Position numbers and translations under genes: made by a program
Shown here: one piece after another, positions 15,668 through 25,000 of the stretch
Position numbering within the stretch: position 1 is the first letter of the stretch
Layout of the letters: the number at the start of each line of letters is the position of its first letter
Assembly: GCF_000337375.1 (NCBI RefSeq)
Contig: NZ_AOJG01000025.1
Coordinates: forward strand, 56,166 to 120,165
Direction of reading: 5' to 3'
Length of the DNA stretch: 64,000 bases
Source of the DNA: Halorubrum lipolyticum DSM 21995
Lineage (GTDB): Archaea > Halobacteriota > Halobacteria > Halobacteriales > Haloferacaceae
Notes under the pieces: model-generated
What the model saw: only the letters and a program-made list of their open reading frames with translations
Told to the model about the DNA's origin: nothing
The model's database searches: none

Positions 15668-16831
15668 ATGAACGAGCCGGCGGTGTTCGATCGCGTGGTG
15701 ACCGCGCTCGACGAGCGGAACTACGAGCCGCTGGTTCACGTTCCCGAGGCGCACAGCGACGCGTACGCGGACGTGCTCGACCGCTGTCGCCGCCACGAGA
15801 TAACGATCCGCGGGCGGTACCCCGACGTGCTCGGGTTCACCGAGTCCGACCGCGTGTTCGCGATCGAAGTGAAGGGCTCGACGAACCTCCTTCGGGGAAT
15901 CGGACAGGCGCTGACCTACCAGCAGGGCGCGCACGTGTCGTATCTCGCCGGTCACGGCGACGCCGTGCGGCCGCACGCCGACCTGCTCCGTGCGAAGGGT
16001 GTCGGCGTCATCGGCGTCGAGGAGGACGGAGCGACCGCGTGGCGCTCGCCGCCGAGCGCGGAGTCGACCGCGGAGGTCGCGGACATCGAGGGGCAGCTGT
16101 CGCTCCGGCTCCGCGGGAACGAGTTCGGCGGCGACATCACGACGCTGAGCCTCGCACAGCCCTTGAACTACTTCGCGCCGGTCGTCGCGATCGACCGGTA
16201 CGGCCCCCTCGCGCGCGACGAGCTCGTGGACGCGATCGCCGACGAGTACGGCTTCGGCGCCGGCGGCGAGACGGTCGCGAGCGCGCGCACCCTCGGACTG
16301 GTCTCGACGGGATCGCCTCACGAACTGACCTCGCAGGGAGAGCTGGCCGCGACGGTGCTCCGCGGCTACGGGATCGAGGACCTCGACGACCTCCGGCTGA
16401 CGAAGGAGGACGTCGCTCGACGCACCGTCGCCGAGGTCCACCCGCCGCTCGCGGTCCTCCTCCGGAACTCCTTCGTCAGACACCCCGAGTTCGGGCTGCT
16501 GCTCGACGCGCTCCGCAAGGAGGGGCCGCGCGTACACTTCCTCGATCTCGTCGAGCGGCTCGTCCGCGAGTACCCGAACGTCTTCCTGAGCGCGTTCTGC
16601 ACGACGCGCGGCGCGGCTCGCGCCCGGGAGCTGATCGAGCGCGGCGAGACCGCCCGGCTCTATCGGGACCGAGGCGTCTGGACCGACGTGATCCGGACTA
16701 ACGTCCTGTTCAACTTCGTCCAGCAGCTGAAACACGTCGGCGTCCTCGCGCCCGAGACGCGCAGTCACAGCGGCGCGATCGCCGACTACGACCCCGACGC
16801 GAAGCCGTGGATCGTCGCGGACGCGGAGTGA
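15668..16831 (+). CDS. PD-(D/E)XK nuclease-like protein of unknown role
   Basis: A 387-residue protein. Residues ~40-95 carry a nuclease-type core: D53 in YPDVLGFTESDRVFAIEVKG, then E67-V-K69 and Q80ALTYQ, the pattern expected for catalytic D, ExK and the helix-borne Q of restriction-like folds. The middle (residues ~160-245) resembles winged-helix domains (ARDELVDAIADEYGFG and LTSQGELAATVLRGYG). The C-terminal ~130 residues are helical. It is divergent from the minD pair. There is no methylase beside it. It could act in repair, defence or as an inactive DNA binder; I infer only the fold. Confidence 0.75.
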   Translation: MNEPAVFDRVVTALDERNYEPLVHVPEAHSDAYADVLDRCRRHEITIRGRYPDVLGFTESDRVFAIEVKGSTNLLRGIGQALTYQQGAHVSYLAGHGDAVRPHADLLRAKGVGVIGVEEDGATAWRSPPSAESTAEVADIEGQLSLRLRGNEFGGDITTLSLAQPLNYFAPVVAIDRYGPLARDELVDAIADEYGFGAGGETVASARTLGLVSTGSPHELTSQGELAATVLRGYGIEDLDDLRLTKEDVARRTVAEVHPPLAVLLRNSFVRHPEFGLLLDALRKEGPRVHFLDLVERLVREYPNVFLSAFCTTRGAARARELIERGETARLYRDRGVWTDVIRTNVLFNFVQQLKHVGVLAPETRSHSGAIADYDPDAKPWIVADAE

Positions 16832-17100
16832 GGTCGGTTCGAGAACTCGGCCGCCTGCCGTTCGGCGACACCGGGTGCCCAGTGACGGCTTGGTAGAGCC
16901 CCGCCCAGTGCGGTCGCGGCGACGGTTAACCCGAGCGTGCTGAGCGCAGTCATCTGGATGGTGAGTCCGCGCGTCAGTGCAAGCTCCGCGAGCACCGCCT
17001 CCGAGTCACCGGGACCGGTCGAAGCCATGCGTTAGTGTCACTCAGTCATTCATTAACGGTACAACTCTGGAGCGTCGCCTCGTCGGAGACCAGATCCTGA

Positions 17101-17913
17101 TCACGTGACGAGAATCAGAACGGTGGAGACGCCGACGAGCGCCACGTGGAACGCGGCGTGTGCGATCATTGCGGTTTCGAGCGACCGTCGCCAGAACAGC
17201 CAACCGAGCGCGACGCCGACGATAGCGTTCAAGAGGACCGTTCGGACGATCAGCGGAATCGTTAGCTCGAACGTCGCGGCGAGCGCGGGTAGGTGACCGA
17301 CGCCGAACGCGACGGCACTCACGGCGATGGCAATCCACATGATCGTCGCCGAGGGCGACTCGGTCGCATTCCCGAGCCTGTTTCGCCCCCACCAGAGGAC
17401 GTACGCGAGGGGCGCCATGACCCCCCAGCGGAGGAGAATCTCCTCCGTGATACCCCCGTAGAACAGCCGCATCGGAACCGACGCGAAGAGTTCGCTCAGC
17501 GCTTCCGTATCCGTTAGGGTCACCCCGGCGGGGAACCCCGCGAACTGTGCGAACGCGACGTCCAAGACGGCGACGACGGCGAACAGCCCACCGCCGACCG
17601 CTGCTGCGAGTGGCAACGAGTCGCGTCGCTCGCCCCATTCCGACGTACCGGTGGCCGCCCAGGCGAACACGTGGGAACTGAGATCGATGCGCGGGGCCGT
17701 AACCGCGCCGAGGACGACGAACACGATCAGCAAGAGTGTGGAATTCGCCGCTGCGAGCACTACTAGCGTCGGATACGAGAGCGTCGAAAGTTCGGGAATC
17801 TCTCGAAGCGTCGGGACGGAAGCGATGGCGAGAGCGATCACGCCGACCATTCCCAGCGCGAACAACGCGATCACACCGCGTGTGGAGGGCCTCCAGCTCG
17901 GGGAAGCAGTCAT
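17101..17913 (-). CDS. CPBP-family intramembrane glutamic endopeptidase
   Basis: A 270-residue membrane protein with about 7-8 helices. The ABI/CPBP protease motifs are clear: E157-E158-x3-R162 in GGITEEILLRWG, H207 in FGVGHLPA, and H252/H256 in MIAHAAFHVAL. Such proteins process prenylated or peptide-like substrates; in bacteria some give immunity to or mature bacteriocins. Its ATG overlaps the TAA of the DUF4260 gene (TAATG), so it is second or third in an operon with it. This is the first gene of the accessory region that follows. Confidence 0.9.
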   Translation of the reverse strand: MTASPSWRPSTRGVIALFALGMVGVIALAIASVPTLREIPELSTLSYPTLVVLAAANSTLLLIVFVVLGAVTAPRIDLSSHVFAWAATGTSEWGERRDSLPLAAAVGGGLFAVVAVLDVAFAQFAGFPAGVTLTDTEALSELFASVPMRLFYGGITEEILLRWGVMAPLAYVLWWGRNRLGNATESPSATIMWIAIAVSAVAFGVGHLPALAATFELTIPLIVRTVLLNAIVGVALGWLFWRRSLETAMIAHAAFHVALVGVSTVLILVT

Positions 17914-18320
17914 TACGAGACTTCCTCTCCCGGTTTCAATAAAAGAGTATTGCGCTCGGTGGACGGTGCAGGGCGGGCCGGGTAGAGAGATGCGCGCTTG
18001 AATCCGAATTCGAATTTAAGTCCATAGCCGAAGAGGCGGTCAGCGCCGATGTGGCCGCCCCAAATCAGTGCGATGAGGAACGCCGTTCGACCGTCGGCCC
18101 AGAAGCCGAGACCGCCGAGAGCCAACGGTAGTGTGTCTGTGTGAATAACGCTGTAGCTCAGTGCGCCTACCCGTGAACCGGGGAGATAGCCGAGCATGGA
18201 CAGGTCGAGGCCCAGCGCGAGGACGATCAGTAACCAAATTGGTCCGTCAAGGGTGACGTACCCGCCCAATGCGATTCCCAGCGCGGCTAGTCCCTCAACA
18301 CGCAGGAACGTTTTACTCAA
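17913..18320 (-). CDS. DUF4260 membrane protein
   Basis: A small four-helix membrane protein of the DUF4260 family. Signature stretches are VEGLAALGIALGGY, LDLSMLGYLPGSRVGALSYS, and IWGGHIGADRLFGYGLKFEFGF. I place the start at a TTG (18320-18318), giving 135 residues beginning (M)SKTFLRVEGLAALG, which fits the family N-terminus and makes an 8-nt overlap with the upstream gene's stop. A start at ATG 18398 would add 26 residues inside the upstream gene. Function is unknown. It is translationally linked to the CPBP gene by TAATG. Confidence 0.75.
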   Translation of the reverse strand: MSKTFLRVEGLAALGIALGGYVTLDGPIWLLIVLALGLDLSMLGYLPGSRVGALSYSVIHTDTLPLALGGLGFWADGRTAFLIALIWGGHIGADRLFGYGLKFEFGFKRASLYPARPAPSTERNTLLLKPGEEVS

Positions 18321-19089
18321 CTCCAAGTTCTCGCGCAGCGGCCGCCGAGATCGTGACCCCGGCGTCAGCCGTGGTAACGCGCTCGGTAAGTACGTCATCG
18401 AGTATGTCTCGGAGTTCCGCGATGAACGAGCTCGGGCGTTCGACCTGAACGCGCGTTGTCGATTTCCCGGCGTAGTTCAGCCCACGGTGTCGAACGTAGA
18501 TCCGCACAAACGACCGCCGAACCGACCGAGGTACGTCCCATACGACCGCCGGGAGATGGTCGAGCGTCGTCTTCACGCCGGTCGGGGCGTCCATCGCGAC
18601 GAGACACCGACCGAGGACCGTTCCGTCGCAGGTAGGCACGACCTCGGGTGCCCGCCCGTCGATGTCGGCGTTTCGGGTCCGCGTCTCGACGCCGACGCGC
18701 TCGAAGGCGTCGCGAATCTCCGCGACGTTCACCCGTTTCCCGGGTGTCACCGCGGGGAGGTAACTCTCGGTCGCGATGCTCCCGCCGGCGAGGACGTGCG
18801 CGAGTAGCGCGACGAGTGAGGCGGCGGTCTCCCCGTCGGGGTCCGGATCGATCCACCCGCGGTCGATTGCCGCGTTGATTCCCCGAACCGGGTCGGGAAC
18901 GGCGTCTTTGAGCCACCCACGGACGCGTCCAGCGGGGAGATCGAGCGCGCGCCCGACGCGGACCCGACCGGCGTTCGGGTGCTCGGCGGCGTACTCGCGG
19001 ACGCGGCGGTAATCGCGGACTTTCTCCCACGGGTCCGGATACACGCGATCGCTGTATGTGCGAGCGAGAGCCGCTGCCGTGGGGACCAT
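18313..19089 (-). CDS. Haloarchaeal HTH protein, possibly homing-endonuclease-derived
   Basis: A 258-residue protein. The N-terminal third looks like a DNA-binding HTH: EYAAEHPNAGRVRVGRALDLPAGRVRGWLKD. The remainder (LPAVTPGKRVNVAEIRDAFERVG, then VVPTCDGTVLGRCLVAMDAPTG and VPRSVRRSFVRIYVRHRG) resembles haloarchaeal proteins with a LAGLIDADG-like fold often annotated as hypothetical. I could not see a clean LAGLIDADG dodecapeptide. It begins the operon leading to the DUF4260 and CPBP genes and may regulate them. The identification is tentative. Confidence 0.65.
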   Translation of the reverse strand: MVPTAAALARTYSDRVYPDPWEKVRDYRRVREYAAEHPNAGRVRVGRALDLPAGRVRGWLKDAVPDPVRGINAAIDRGWIDPDPDGETAASLVALLAHVLAGGSIATESYLPAVTPGKRVNVAEIRDAFERVGVETRTRNADIDGRAPEVVPTCDGTVLGRCLVAMDAPTGVKTTLDHLPAVVWDVPRSVRRSFVRIYVRHRGLNYAGKSTTRVQVERPSSFIAELRDILDDVLTERVTTADAGVTISAAAARELGVE

Positions 19090-19262
19090 ACACGTGATTC
19101 TGCGACAACAGATTTGAACTCATGCCTCAAATTTTCACACATGATACCCACGCCATTAAGTACATATACCGGATCACCATCCCTCCAAATAGCCAGCGAC
19201 CCGAAGGACTCGCTCCGGCATCGGTTCCGGATCGGGATCCTCGGCCCCAGCTGGGTTCAATC

Positions 19263-19688
19263 ATGAAACCAAGCAACCCGCTCAAAGGAGAAAATCGCGC
19301 CGTCAGTCCCGTAATCGGGGTCATCCTCATGGTCGCGATCACTGTCATTCTGGCCGCCGTCATCGGGACGTTCGTCCTCGGACTCGGCGATCAGTTAGGA
19401 GACACCGCGCCGCAGGCGAGTTTTGATGTTACGGACGTGAATTCTTCGAATGGAAACATTACCTTCGCCAAAACTGGCGGCCAGACGATCGATGCCGGTG
19501 ATCTCACCTTATCGATTGCCGGAGACCGCTACGAAGACGCGTTACCTGATGAAGACTGGCAAAGCGGGGAGGAAAAAGTAGGAAATTACTCCGACACCGA
19601 TACCTATACCGATGAGGAAACAGTCCGAATCATTCACGATCCGAGTGGCAGCGCGATCTTCGAGGAAACCGTGGATTTTAGCACCTAA
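19263..19688 (+). CDS. Type IV pilin-like protein (PilA/DUF1628 type)
   Basis: A 141-residue archaeal pilin-like protein. The N-terminus [19 protein letters not shown] has the prepilin peptidase site before VSPVIG, and is followed by a ~22-residue hydrophobic helix ([21 protein letters not shown]). This class is cleaved by PibD and either assembled into pili or anchored. The rest is an acidic, Thr/Asp-rich extracellular domain ending EETVDFST. The ATG at 19263 is chosen because the upstream extension shows no family similarity. Codons are less GC-rich than in the core genes. There are no assembly genes nearby, so it relies on a machine encoded elsewhere. Confidence 0.9.
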   Translation: MKPSNPLKGENRAVSPVIGVILMVAITVILAAVIGTFVLGLGDQLGDTAPQASFDVTDVNSSNGNITFAKTGGQTIDAGDLTLSIAGDRYEDALPDEDWQSGEEKVGNYSDTDTYTDEETVRIIHDPSGSAIFEETVDFST

Positions 19689-19945
19689 AATCCAGTAGGC
19701 TGCGATTTGATTATCTGATTCATCGGCAAGAAGATTTTATTTGTGTCCGATATCGCAACCCTAGCACATCGGTGTTGAACTGGTGAATTGTCGCTGGGTC
19801 TAATTTGTCACGAGCGTCGCGAATACTCTTTTTGACTGAATCAGTGCGCGAGCGCGACGTCGATTACCACGCTCGTCGACCACTTGGGCGTCTGCGCGTA
19901 ACCGACGCGATCGACTCGATCCGCGGCAACGAGGGTGAGTAACTG
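19689..19945. other. Non-coding spacer with decayed gene end
   Basis: No intact gene. A plus-strand frame ending TAA at 19940-19942 reads ...YHARR, then LGRLRVTDAIDSIRGNEGE, and looks like the tail of a lost protein. It has no start, and nothing upstream continues it. Confidence 0.35.
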
Positions 19946-20382
19946 ATGAACCGCAACACAAGCAAACTCGGAGGTTCGCCCTCGCTCTCGCGCTCGTCGT
20001 CCTGGTCCCCGGGCTCGGCCTCGGTCTTTCCGGCGTCGCGGCACAGTCCGACTCGACGACGCCCGTCGAGACGTGGGCGGCCGACCGCGATCCGATCGAG
20101 CGCGACTCTCCCGAGGGTGACGGGCTCAAGTTCGACGCGACCGACGAGAAGGACGGCCGGCCGTGGGACGTGCAGGGCTCGATGACGAACGGCGTCCGCC
20201 CAACGTTCAAGTTCTGGGAGGATCAGCACCGGACGCTCGGTCGCGAGGGCGGTGGCTACGTCTTAGTGTGGTACCGAGCCGAGGGACGAGAGATCACGGT
20301 CGTGCACGTCTCTCGCTGCGCGCGGCTGATCCTGCGAAAGCGGAGGAGTATCTTAGAATTTGTGGCCGTAGCCACACCCTGA
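19946..20382 (+). pseudogene. Frameshifted secreted-protein remnant
   Basis: An ATG at 19946 starts MNRNTSKL, then a shift near 19971 brings in a typical signal peptide RFALALALVVLVPGLGLG, LSGVAAQS, followed by an acidic domain (RPWDVQGSMTNGVRPTFKFW, then YVLVWYRAEGREITVVHVSR). In the signal-peptide frame there is a stop just upstream and no start codon, so the gene is broken. The sequence after VVHVSR (CARLILRKRRSILEF) is unlike a normal domain end, which suggests the 3' end is also lost. The product was probably exported; its family is not recognised. Confidence 0.6.
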
Positions 20383-20716
20383 ACCGTCAACCGACCCCCC
20401 CGTCGGTTCGACGGCGATGTCGAGCTCGTCGACGTGGATCCCGTTCGCTTGGCAGAACACGATCGGCTCGTCCGTGCGCTCGTCGAGCGCCTTCCGCCCG
20501 GCGTTCTGCACCGCGTTCGTCGCGGCGCCCACGCCGTTGCGGACGCCTCCACGCGCCGCATGCAGCGCCTCGACGACCTGCTCGGCGACGTGGTGCGACC
20601 GGAATGCGACCGAACCACGGCGGGACGTGGCTGCCGCATTCCAGACAGACAGCGGACGGTGTCTCCACGGTATCGCCTGTGGCGGCGTCGAGAGGGAGAT
20701 CTCGCGCCCGCCACGG
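20353..20716 (-). pseudogene. Frameshifted zinc-ribbon-like protein remnant
   Basis: On the minus strand one frame reads GDTVETPSAVCLECGSHVPP then WFGRIPVA, with C-x2-C and following H. After a one-base shift a second frame continues HHVAEQVVEALHAARGGVRN, then GVGAATNAVQNAGRKALDER, DEPIVFCQANGIHVDELD and ends GCGYGHKF-stop at 20353. Neither frame alone has a start and full length. It overlaps the ends of its two broken neighbours. The original protein is not recognised; it may have come from a virus or plasmid. Confidence 0.5.
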
Positions 20717-21499
20717 AGAAGACCCAGATAGACGCGATTCGCGTCTTCGTGATGTGGTTAGAGGGCATCGACGCCGTCGTCGACGATCTCCACACGAAGG
20801 TGCGGTCGCCCGTGTTGCGTGACGTGCAGAACGTCCGCGACGTGATGCTCGAGTCCGATCGTGCCGAAGAGAGTCTCGAGTACCTCTCGAAGTACGAATA
20901 CGCCTCGCGGCCTCACGTCGTGCTCACGCTGATGTGGCACACGATGATGCGGACCGGCACGGTCCACTCGCTCGACGCCGACGACTGCGATCCGGACGGG
21001 CGGTACATCGGCGTCGTCCATCGGCCTGAGACCGGAACGACGATCAAGAATGGATCGGTGGAGAACGGTTGATCGCGTTATCGAACGAGGTGTGTCGGCT
21101 GCTCGATGACTGGATAGCGAATCGGCGACCCGATGTCGACGACGAGTTCGGCAGGCGACCACTCGTGTCAACGTCGAAGGGACGCGCGCACCGATCGACG
21201 CGTCGGGGGATTGCTACAGGGACACAAGGCCCTGCGTTTCCACTGGAGAGTGCCTCCACGATCGTGATCCAGACGATTGTGACGCGATGGAGTATACCGC
21301 CGCATTCGACTGTCCGTCGAGCGTCAGTCCACACGCCCTTCGGCGTGGTGGGATCACTCACCACCTGAACAGCGATGTTTCGAAAGAGGTTGTCAGCGAT
21401 TGTGCGAACGTGACACCTGGTGTTCTCGACGAACACTACGACCGCCGAAGCCAGCGCGAAAGGATGGAACAGCGACGGGGGTATCCCGACAATATTTAA
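20713..21499 (+). pseudogene. Tyrosine-recombinase integrase, broken by two frameshifts
   Basis: The three frames together spell a haloarchaeal XerC/D-like integrase. Frame 1 (to ~21060) has the core-binding end and the first catalytic arginine in LTLMWHTMMRTGTVHSLDAD. Frame 2 (~21062 to ~21200) continues ERLIALSNEVCRLLDDWIAN, and RRPLVSTSKGRAHRST. Frame 3 (~21200-21499) holds HALRRGGITHHLN with the H-x2-R motif and GVLDEHYDRRSQRERMEQR with the nucleophile tyrosine. All catalytic residues survive, so decay is recent or the shifts are sequencing errors. The N-terminal SAM-like domain upstream of ~20713 is not visible. Confidence 0.8.
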
Positions 21500-21505
21500 T
21501 TTGAC

Positions 21506-21522
21506 GTAGCTGTTATTGCTAC
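21506..21522. promoter_or_regulatory. Inverted repeat before the ribbon-helix-helix gene
   Basis: GTAGC (21506-21510) and GCTAC (21518-21522) are separated by 7 bp, 20 bp before the antitoxin-like start at 21542. This is the expected place and form of an operator bound by the dimeric RHH protein itself. An AT-rich TATA-like stretch AATATTTAAT lies just upstream at 21491-21500. Confidence 0.5.
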
Positions 21523-21541
21523 ACAATTTCAACACAGCAGT

Positions 21542-21820
21542 ATGTCCGAAGACAGTTCACCGCCCGAAAAAACGACCGTCAACATTCGGATGACGGAGAT
21601 GTTTCTCGCCGATGTCGACGCAACGTGGGAAGACCTCGGGTACAACAGCCGTAGCGAGTTCATCCGCGATGTACTTCGTGACGCGGTGAAACATCCCGAA
21701 TTCAACCGCGCGGATCTCAAGGCGATCGCTGCAAGCGAAGTCGACGTTAAGGAAGGTCAAACACACTCCAGCGAGGATATCAAAGCAGAGTATGGACGTG
21801 AAGATGCGAGTGATCGATGA
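21542..21820 (+). CDS. Ribbon-helix-helix (CopG/ParD-like) antitoxin or regulator
   Basis: A 92-residue protein whose first ~50 residues form an RHH DNA-binding domain: KTTVNIRMTEMFLADVDATW gives the strand and helix A, and GYNSRSEFIRDVLRDAVKHP gives helix B. The acidic tail (ASEVDVKEGQTHSSEDIKAE) would be the toxin-binding part in a ParD/RelB-like antitoxin. The TGA overlaps the ATG of a following short frame (ATGA), as in toxin-antitoxin pairs, but that partner is only a stub. The inverted repeat before the gene is a likely autoregulatory operator. Confidence 0.8.
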   Translation: MSEDSSPPEKTTVNIRMTEMFLADVDATWEDLGYNSRSEFIRDVLRDAVKHPEFNRADLKAIAASEVDVKEGQTHSSEDIKAEYGREDASDR

Positions 21821-21903
21821 GCGAGAAATGGGACCGGGAGCTCATTGACTGGTCGAAGCGACAACTCAACGTAAGTGATTGTCTGGAGGCACGAACGCAG
21901 TGA
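21817..21903 (+). pseudogene. Stump of the antitoxin's partner gene (28 codons)
   Basis: The ATG overlaps the antitoxin stop by four bases. The frame reads MSEKWDRELIDWSKRQLNVS and then DCLEARTQ before TGA. Length and context suggest the first residues of a RelE/ParE- or PIN-like toxin whose remainder has been deleted. The residues are too few to name the family. If real, this is an orphan antitoxin. Confidence 0.45.
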
Positions 21904-21915
21904 CTCAACTATCGT

Positions 21916-21929
21916 GTTCTTCGAAGAAC
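21916..21929. promoter_or_regulatory. 14-bp perfect palindrome upstream of the large helicase gene
   Basis: GTTCTTCGAAGAAC is a perfect palindrome, 88 bp before the start of the 1,671-residue gene and just after the toxin stump. It could be an operator for the defence gene or a small terminator hairpin for the antitoxin transcript. The 22-bp following are AT-rich with TATA-like GATATATCC near 21973. Confidence 0.4.
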
Positions 21930-22017
21930 CGCAGAGTAGGCTCTTCCTAATACCACTACACTAGCTAGAAAGATATATCCATACTGGCCTATCTATACAT
22001 TCCATCCGACTTCTATC

Positions 22018-25000
22018 ATGAGTGAGCAGACGTTTGTATGCGACGAGTGCCAGCGGACACTGCCGCAATGGATGAAGCACGAGGGCCGTACCTGTACGCA
22101 GTGCGCTGATAATGCGGATGTTAACTGGGACGAGCCAGCCACATCTGGGGATGCCAATGACACGGCAGACTCGGGCAATCCGGAAGGCGAGGGCACTGTC
22201 GGCTCACTCCTTGATACCCCTTCGGAGCAGGAAGCTAACGATACCGCGTCTGACTCGGAGACGGCCACAGGGAGCCACATCGTGGCGCCGATGTGGGACA
22301 CTACCCTCGATACTGAGGCATTCGAGCGTGCGACCGATCAGACGGCCACCACAACAGACGAGACCGAGACGGCGTCCAACCCTCTCGATAAGAAAATCAA
22401 CAGTTGGAAGGAACAGCTCCTGGATTTGACGCGACGGAGCAACCTCGTCAATTTCTCGGCAACGAAAACGAAGTCACTTCCGTTCCATCGTGCTGACCCA
22501 CTCACGGTTGCGAACACGATCTTCGACCGTGACCCCCTCTATATTCGCCGTTCAGCACAAGACGAAGAGGGTGGTTCCCCCGCAGATCCGGCCACGTTAG
22601 CCGCCGACGAGGTGGCGTCTATCCGGGCGAACGGCGCGACGGAGAACTCACTCAATAACATTCGCCTGCGGGAGAAACGCTTCCTCCGCGAACGGGGCGT
22701 TGACTCGCTTTTCATCGCGTTCGGGACACTCCGATGGTACGACGTCGACCATAGCGACTCGGAGCTCCGTACGCCGCTCTTTCTCGTCCAAGTCACGCTC
22801 GACGAAGAGACGAACCGAAACGCCGACCGCCACGACTACGAGATCACAAGCGAAGATGCCGAGATACAGATTAATCCCGCGCTTCGGAAGCTACTGAGCG
22901 CGGAACGCGGTATTCACCTCGCGCCGGATGAGGCCTTCTCGCTTGACGAACTGGAAACGGCGTTCGCATACCTTGATGACGTTATCAGCGGATTTGAACG
23001 CTGGCGTATCGCGCCCGAAGTAATACTGGGTATCTTCGACTTCTCGAAGTTCGGCCTCTACGCCGACCTCGAAGAAAATCGGGAGGCCATCAAAGACGAT
23101 CCATTAGTCAAAGCGATTAACGGCAATCCCGACGCGTTGCCCGAGCCCGCTGCCACGCCGAGTGCGGAGGAACTCGACGAACAGGTGTCGCCTGCCGATA
23201 CGTATCAGGTGCTCGACGCCGATTCGAGCCAGCAAGAGGCTATCGAAGCAGCCAAGCGCGGCGTGAGTTTCGTCCTTCAGGGCCCACCCGGGACGGGCAA
23301 GAGTCAGACAATTTCGAACATCATCGCGGAGAAGATGGCCGCCGACGAGACCGTCCTGTTCGTCAGCGAGAAACAGGCCGCACTCGACGTTGTCAAAGAC
23401 CGCTTAGACGATAATGATCTCGGGCGTTTCTGTTTGGAGGCCCACGGCGAGAAAGCGAGCAAGAAACAGGTGCTCGAAGATCTCGGTCGCGAGCTCAATG
23501 CCGATCCACTCCAACACCCGCGTGAACGGGATCGTGTCGTCAACAAACTGGAAACGACGAGACGAACGCTCAATCAGTATAAAGACAAGCTGTTCTACCA
23601 ACCTGAGGGCCAAGACATAACACCGTATGAAGCGTTTGGGATCGTCTCCAAACGGGATGACTGCCCGCGCATCGATGCCTCGTTTGAACAGCCAACTGAG
23701 TACAGTCAATCAGACATCCAGGCGATTGAAGAGCAACTCGCATCGCTGGCAGCCTACGAAGACGAGTTCAACCGTGATGGGAACCATCCCTGGCAGCACG
23801 TCGCTATCTCACGCTGGCAGATTGATACCGCCGAGTCAGTCGAGACGACGATCTCGGAGGCTATTACGACGCTTGAGGACCTGAAACGCACACGGGAGGC
23901 CGCTGAATCGTTCCTCGACACGTCGCTGTCCTCAATAGCGGACCTGCGTGCGGCTGATGATCTCGTTACGTTACTGGGAGACATGCCGGACGTGGCCCTG
24001 ACGCCAGAACACCTTGAACGAGACTTCTACGCGCGTGACGATCGTCTTCAGTCCCTCGCCGCGAAGAGCCGTGAACTCACCGAGAAGCGAAGTGACCTCA
24101 CTGAACACTACGAGGAATCGATCTTTAGTACGGATGCCACCGAACTTCACGGCGAGTTGAGTGGTTACGGTATACTCCGATACGTGAGTCCCTCGTATCG
24201 GCGGCTCAAGAAACGCATTCTCTCACACGCAGCTGATGGCTACCGGCCGGGTATCGAGGGACTCCGATCGGACACGAAGGCGTTGATGCGCGTCGATGCC
24301 CTCGCGGACGAAGTTGAGGAGTACGATGCGATGACTGACCAGCTTGGTCATCTCTACGATGGGCCGACGACGGATTGGGAGACAGTATTGGACACCCAGA
24401 CGTGGGTGGCTGCCATCGCAGCCAACGATCTCGTAGACGCAGACGTCCTAGATGAGTTAGTCCTCGAACGCGATGCCGACGAGACAGCTGCGCTTGCGAC
24501 GCGCCTCGATGGAGTCCTTACTGACTGGGAGACTGCAAGAAACGATCTCGCGGATGTCTTCGATCTCGACGCGGTTTCGATTAACGACGCCGATATCGAA
24601 ACGGCAGCCATGGGTGCGGTCGAATCCTGGTTTACCACTCGATACGATACTATCGAAGAACTACAGTCGTGGATTCAGTATCAAGACACACGCGACGATG
24701 TTCTGGAGAGTCCGGCGGGCGAATTCCTAGAGCGATACCTCGCGGAAGGTCACGCAGCCGAGACGCTCATCGATACCTTCAAGCGGAACTTCTACACGGA
24801 GTGGCTCAACGAGGTGTACTCTCAGACCGGTTTCGACTCGTTCAGTGCGACGGAGTACAACGATTTACTCGAAGAGTTCCGGCATCTCGACCAACAGCAG
24901 CGCGAGTACGCAAAAGCCGAGATTCAACATCGCGTCACGAATCGACGCCCGCAAACGGAACTCAAGCATGCGAGTAGCTCCGAACAGGTAACGCTGCGTC

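Noticed and set aside
16786-17028. 80-codon minus-strand ORF as a gene
   Set aside because: It overlaps the end of the nuclease-like gene, has no family resemblance and ends in residues antisense to that gene. A short hydrophobic stretch alone was not enough.
17913-18398. ATG 18398 as the start of the DUF4260 gene
   Set aside because: It would overlap the upstream gene by ~86 nt and add an arginine-rich extension; the TTG at 18320 fits the family start better, though the ATG cannot be excluded.
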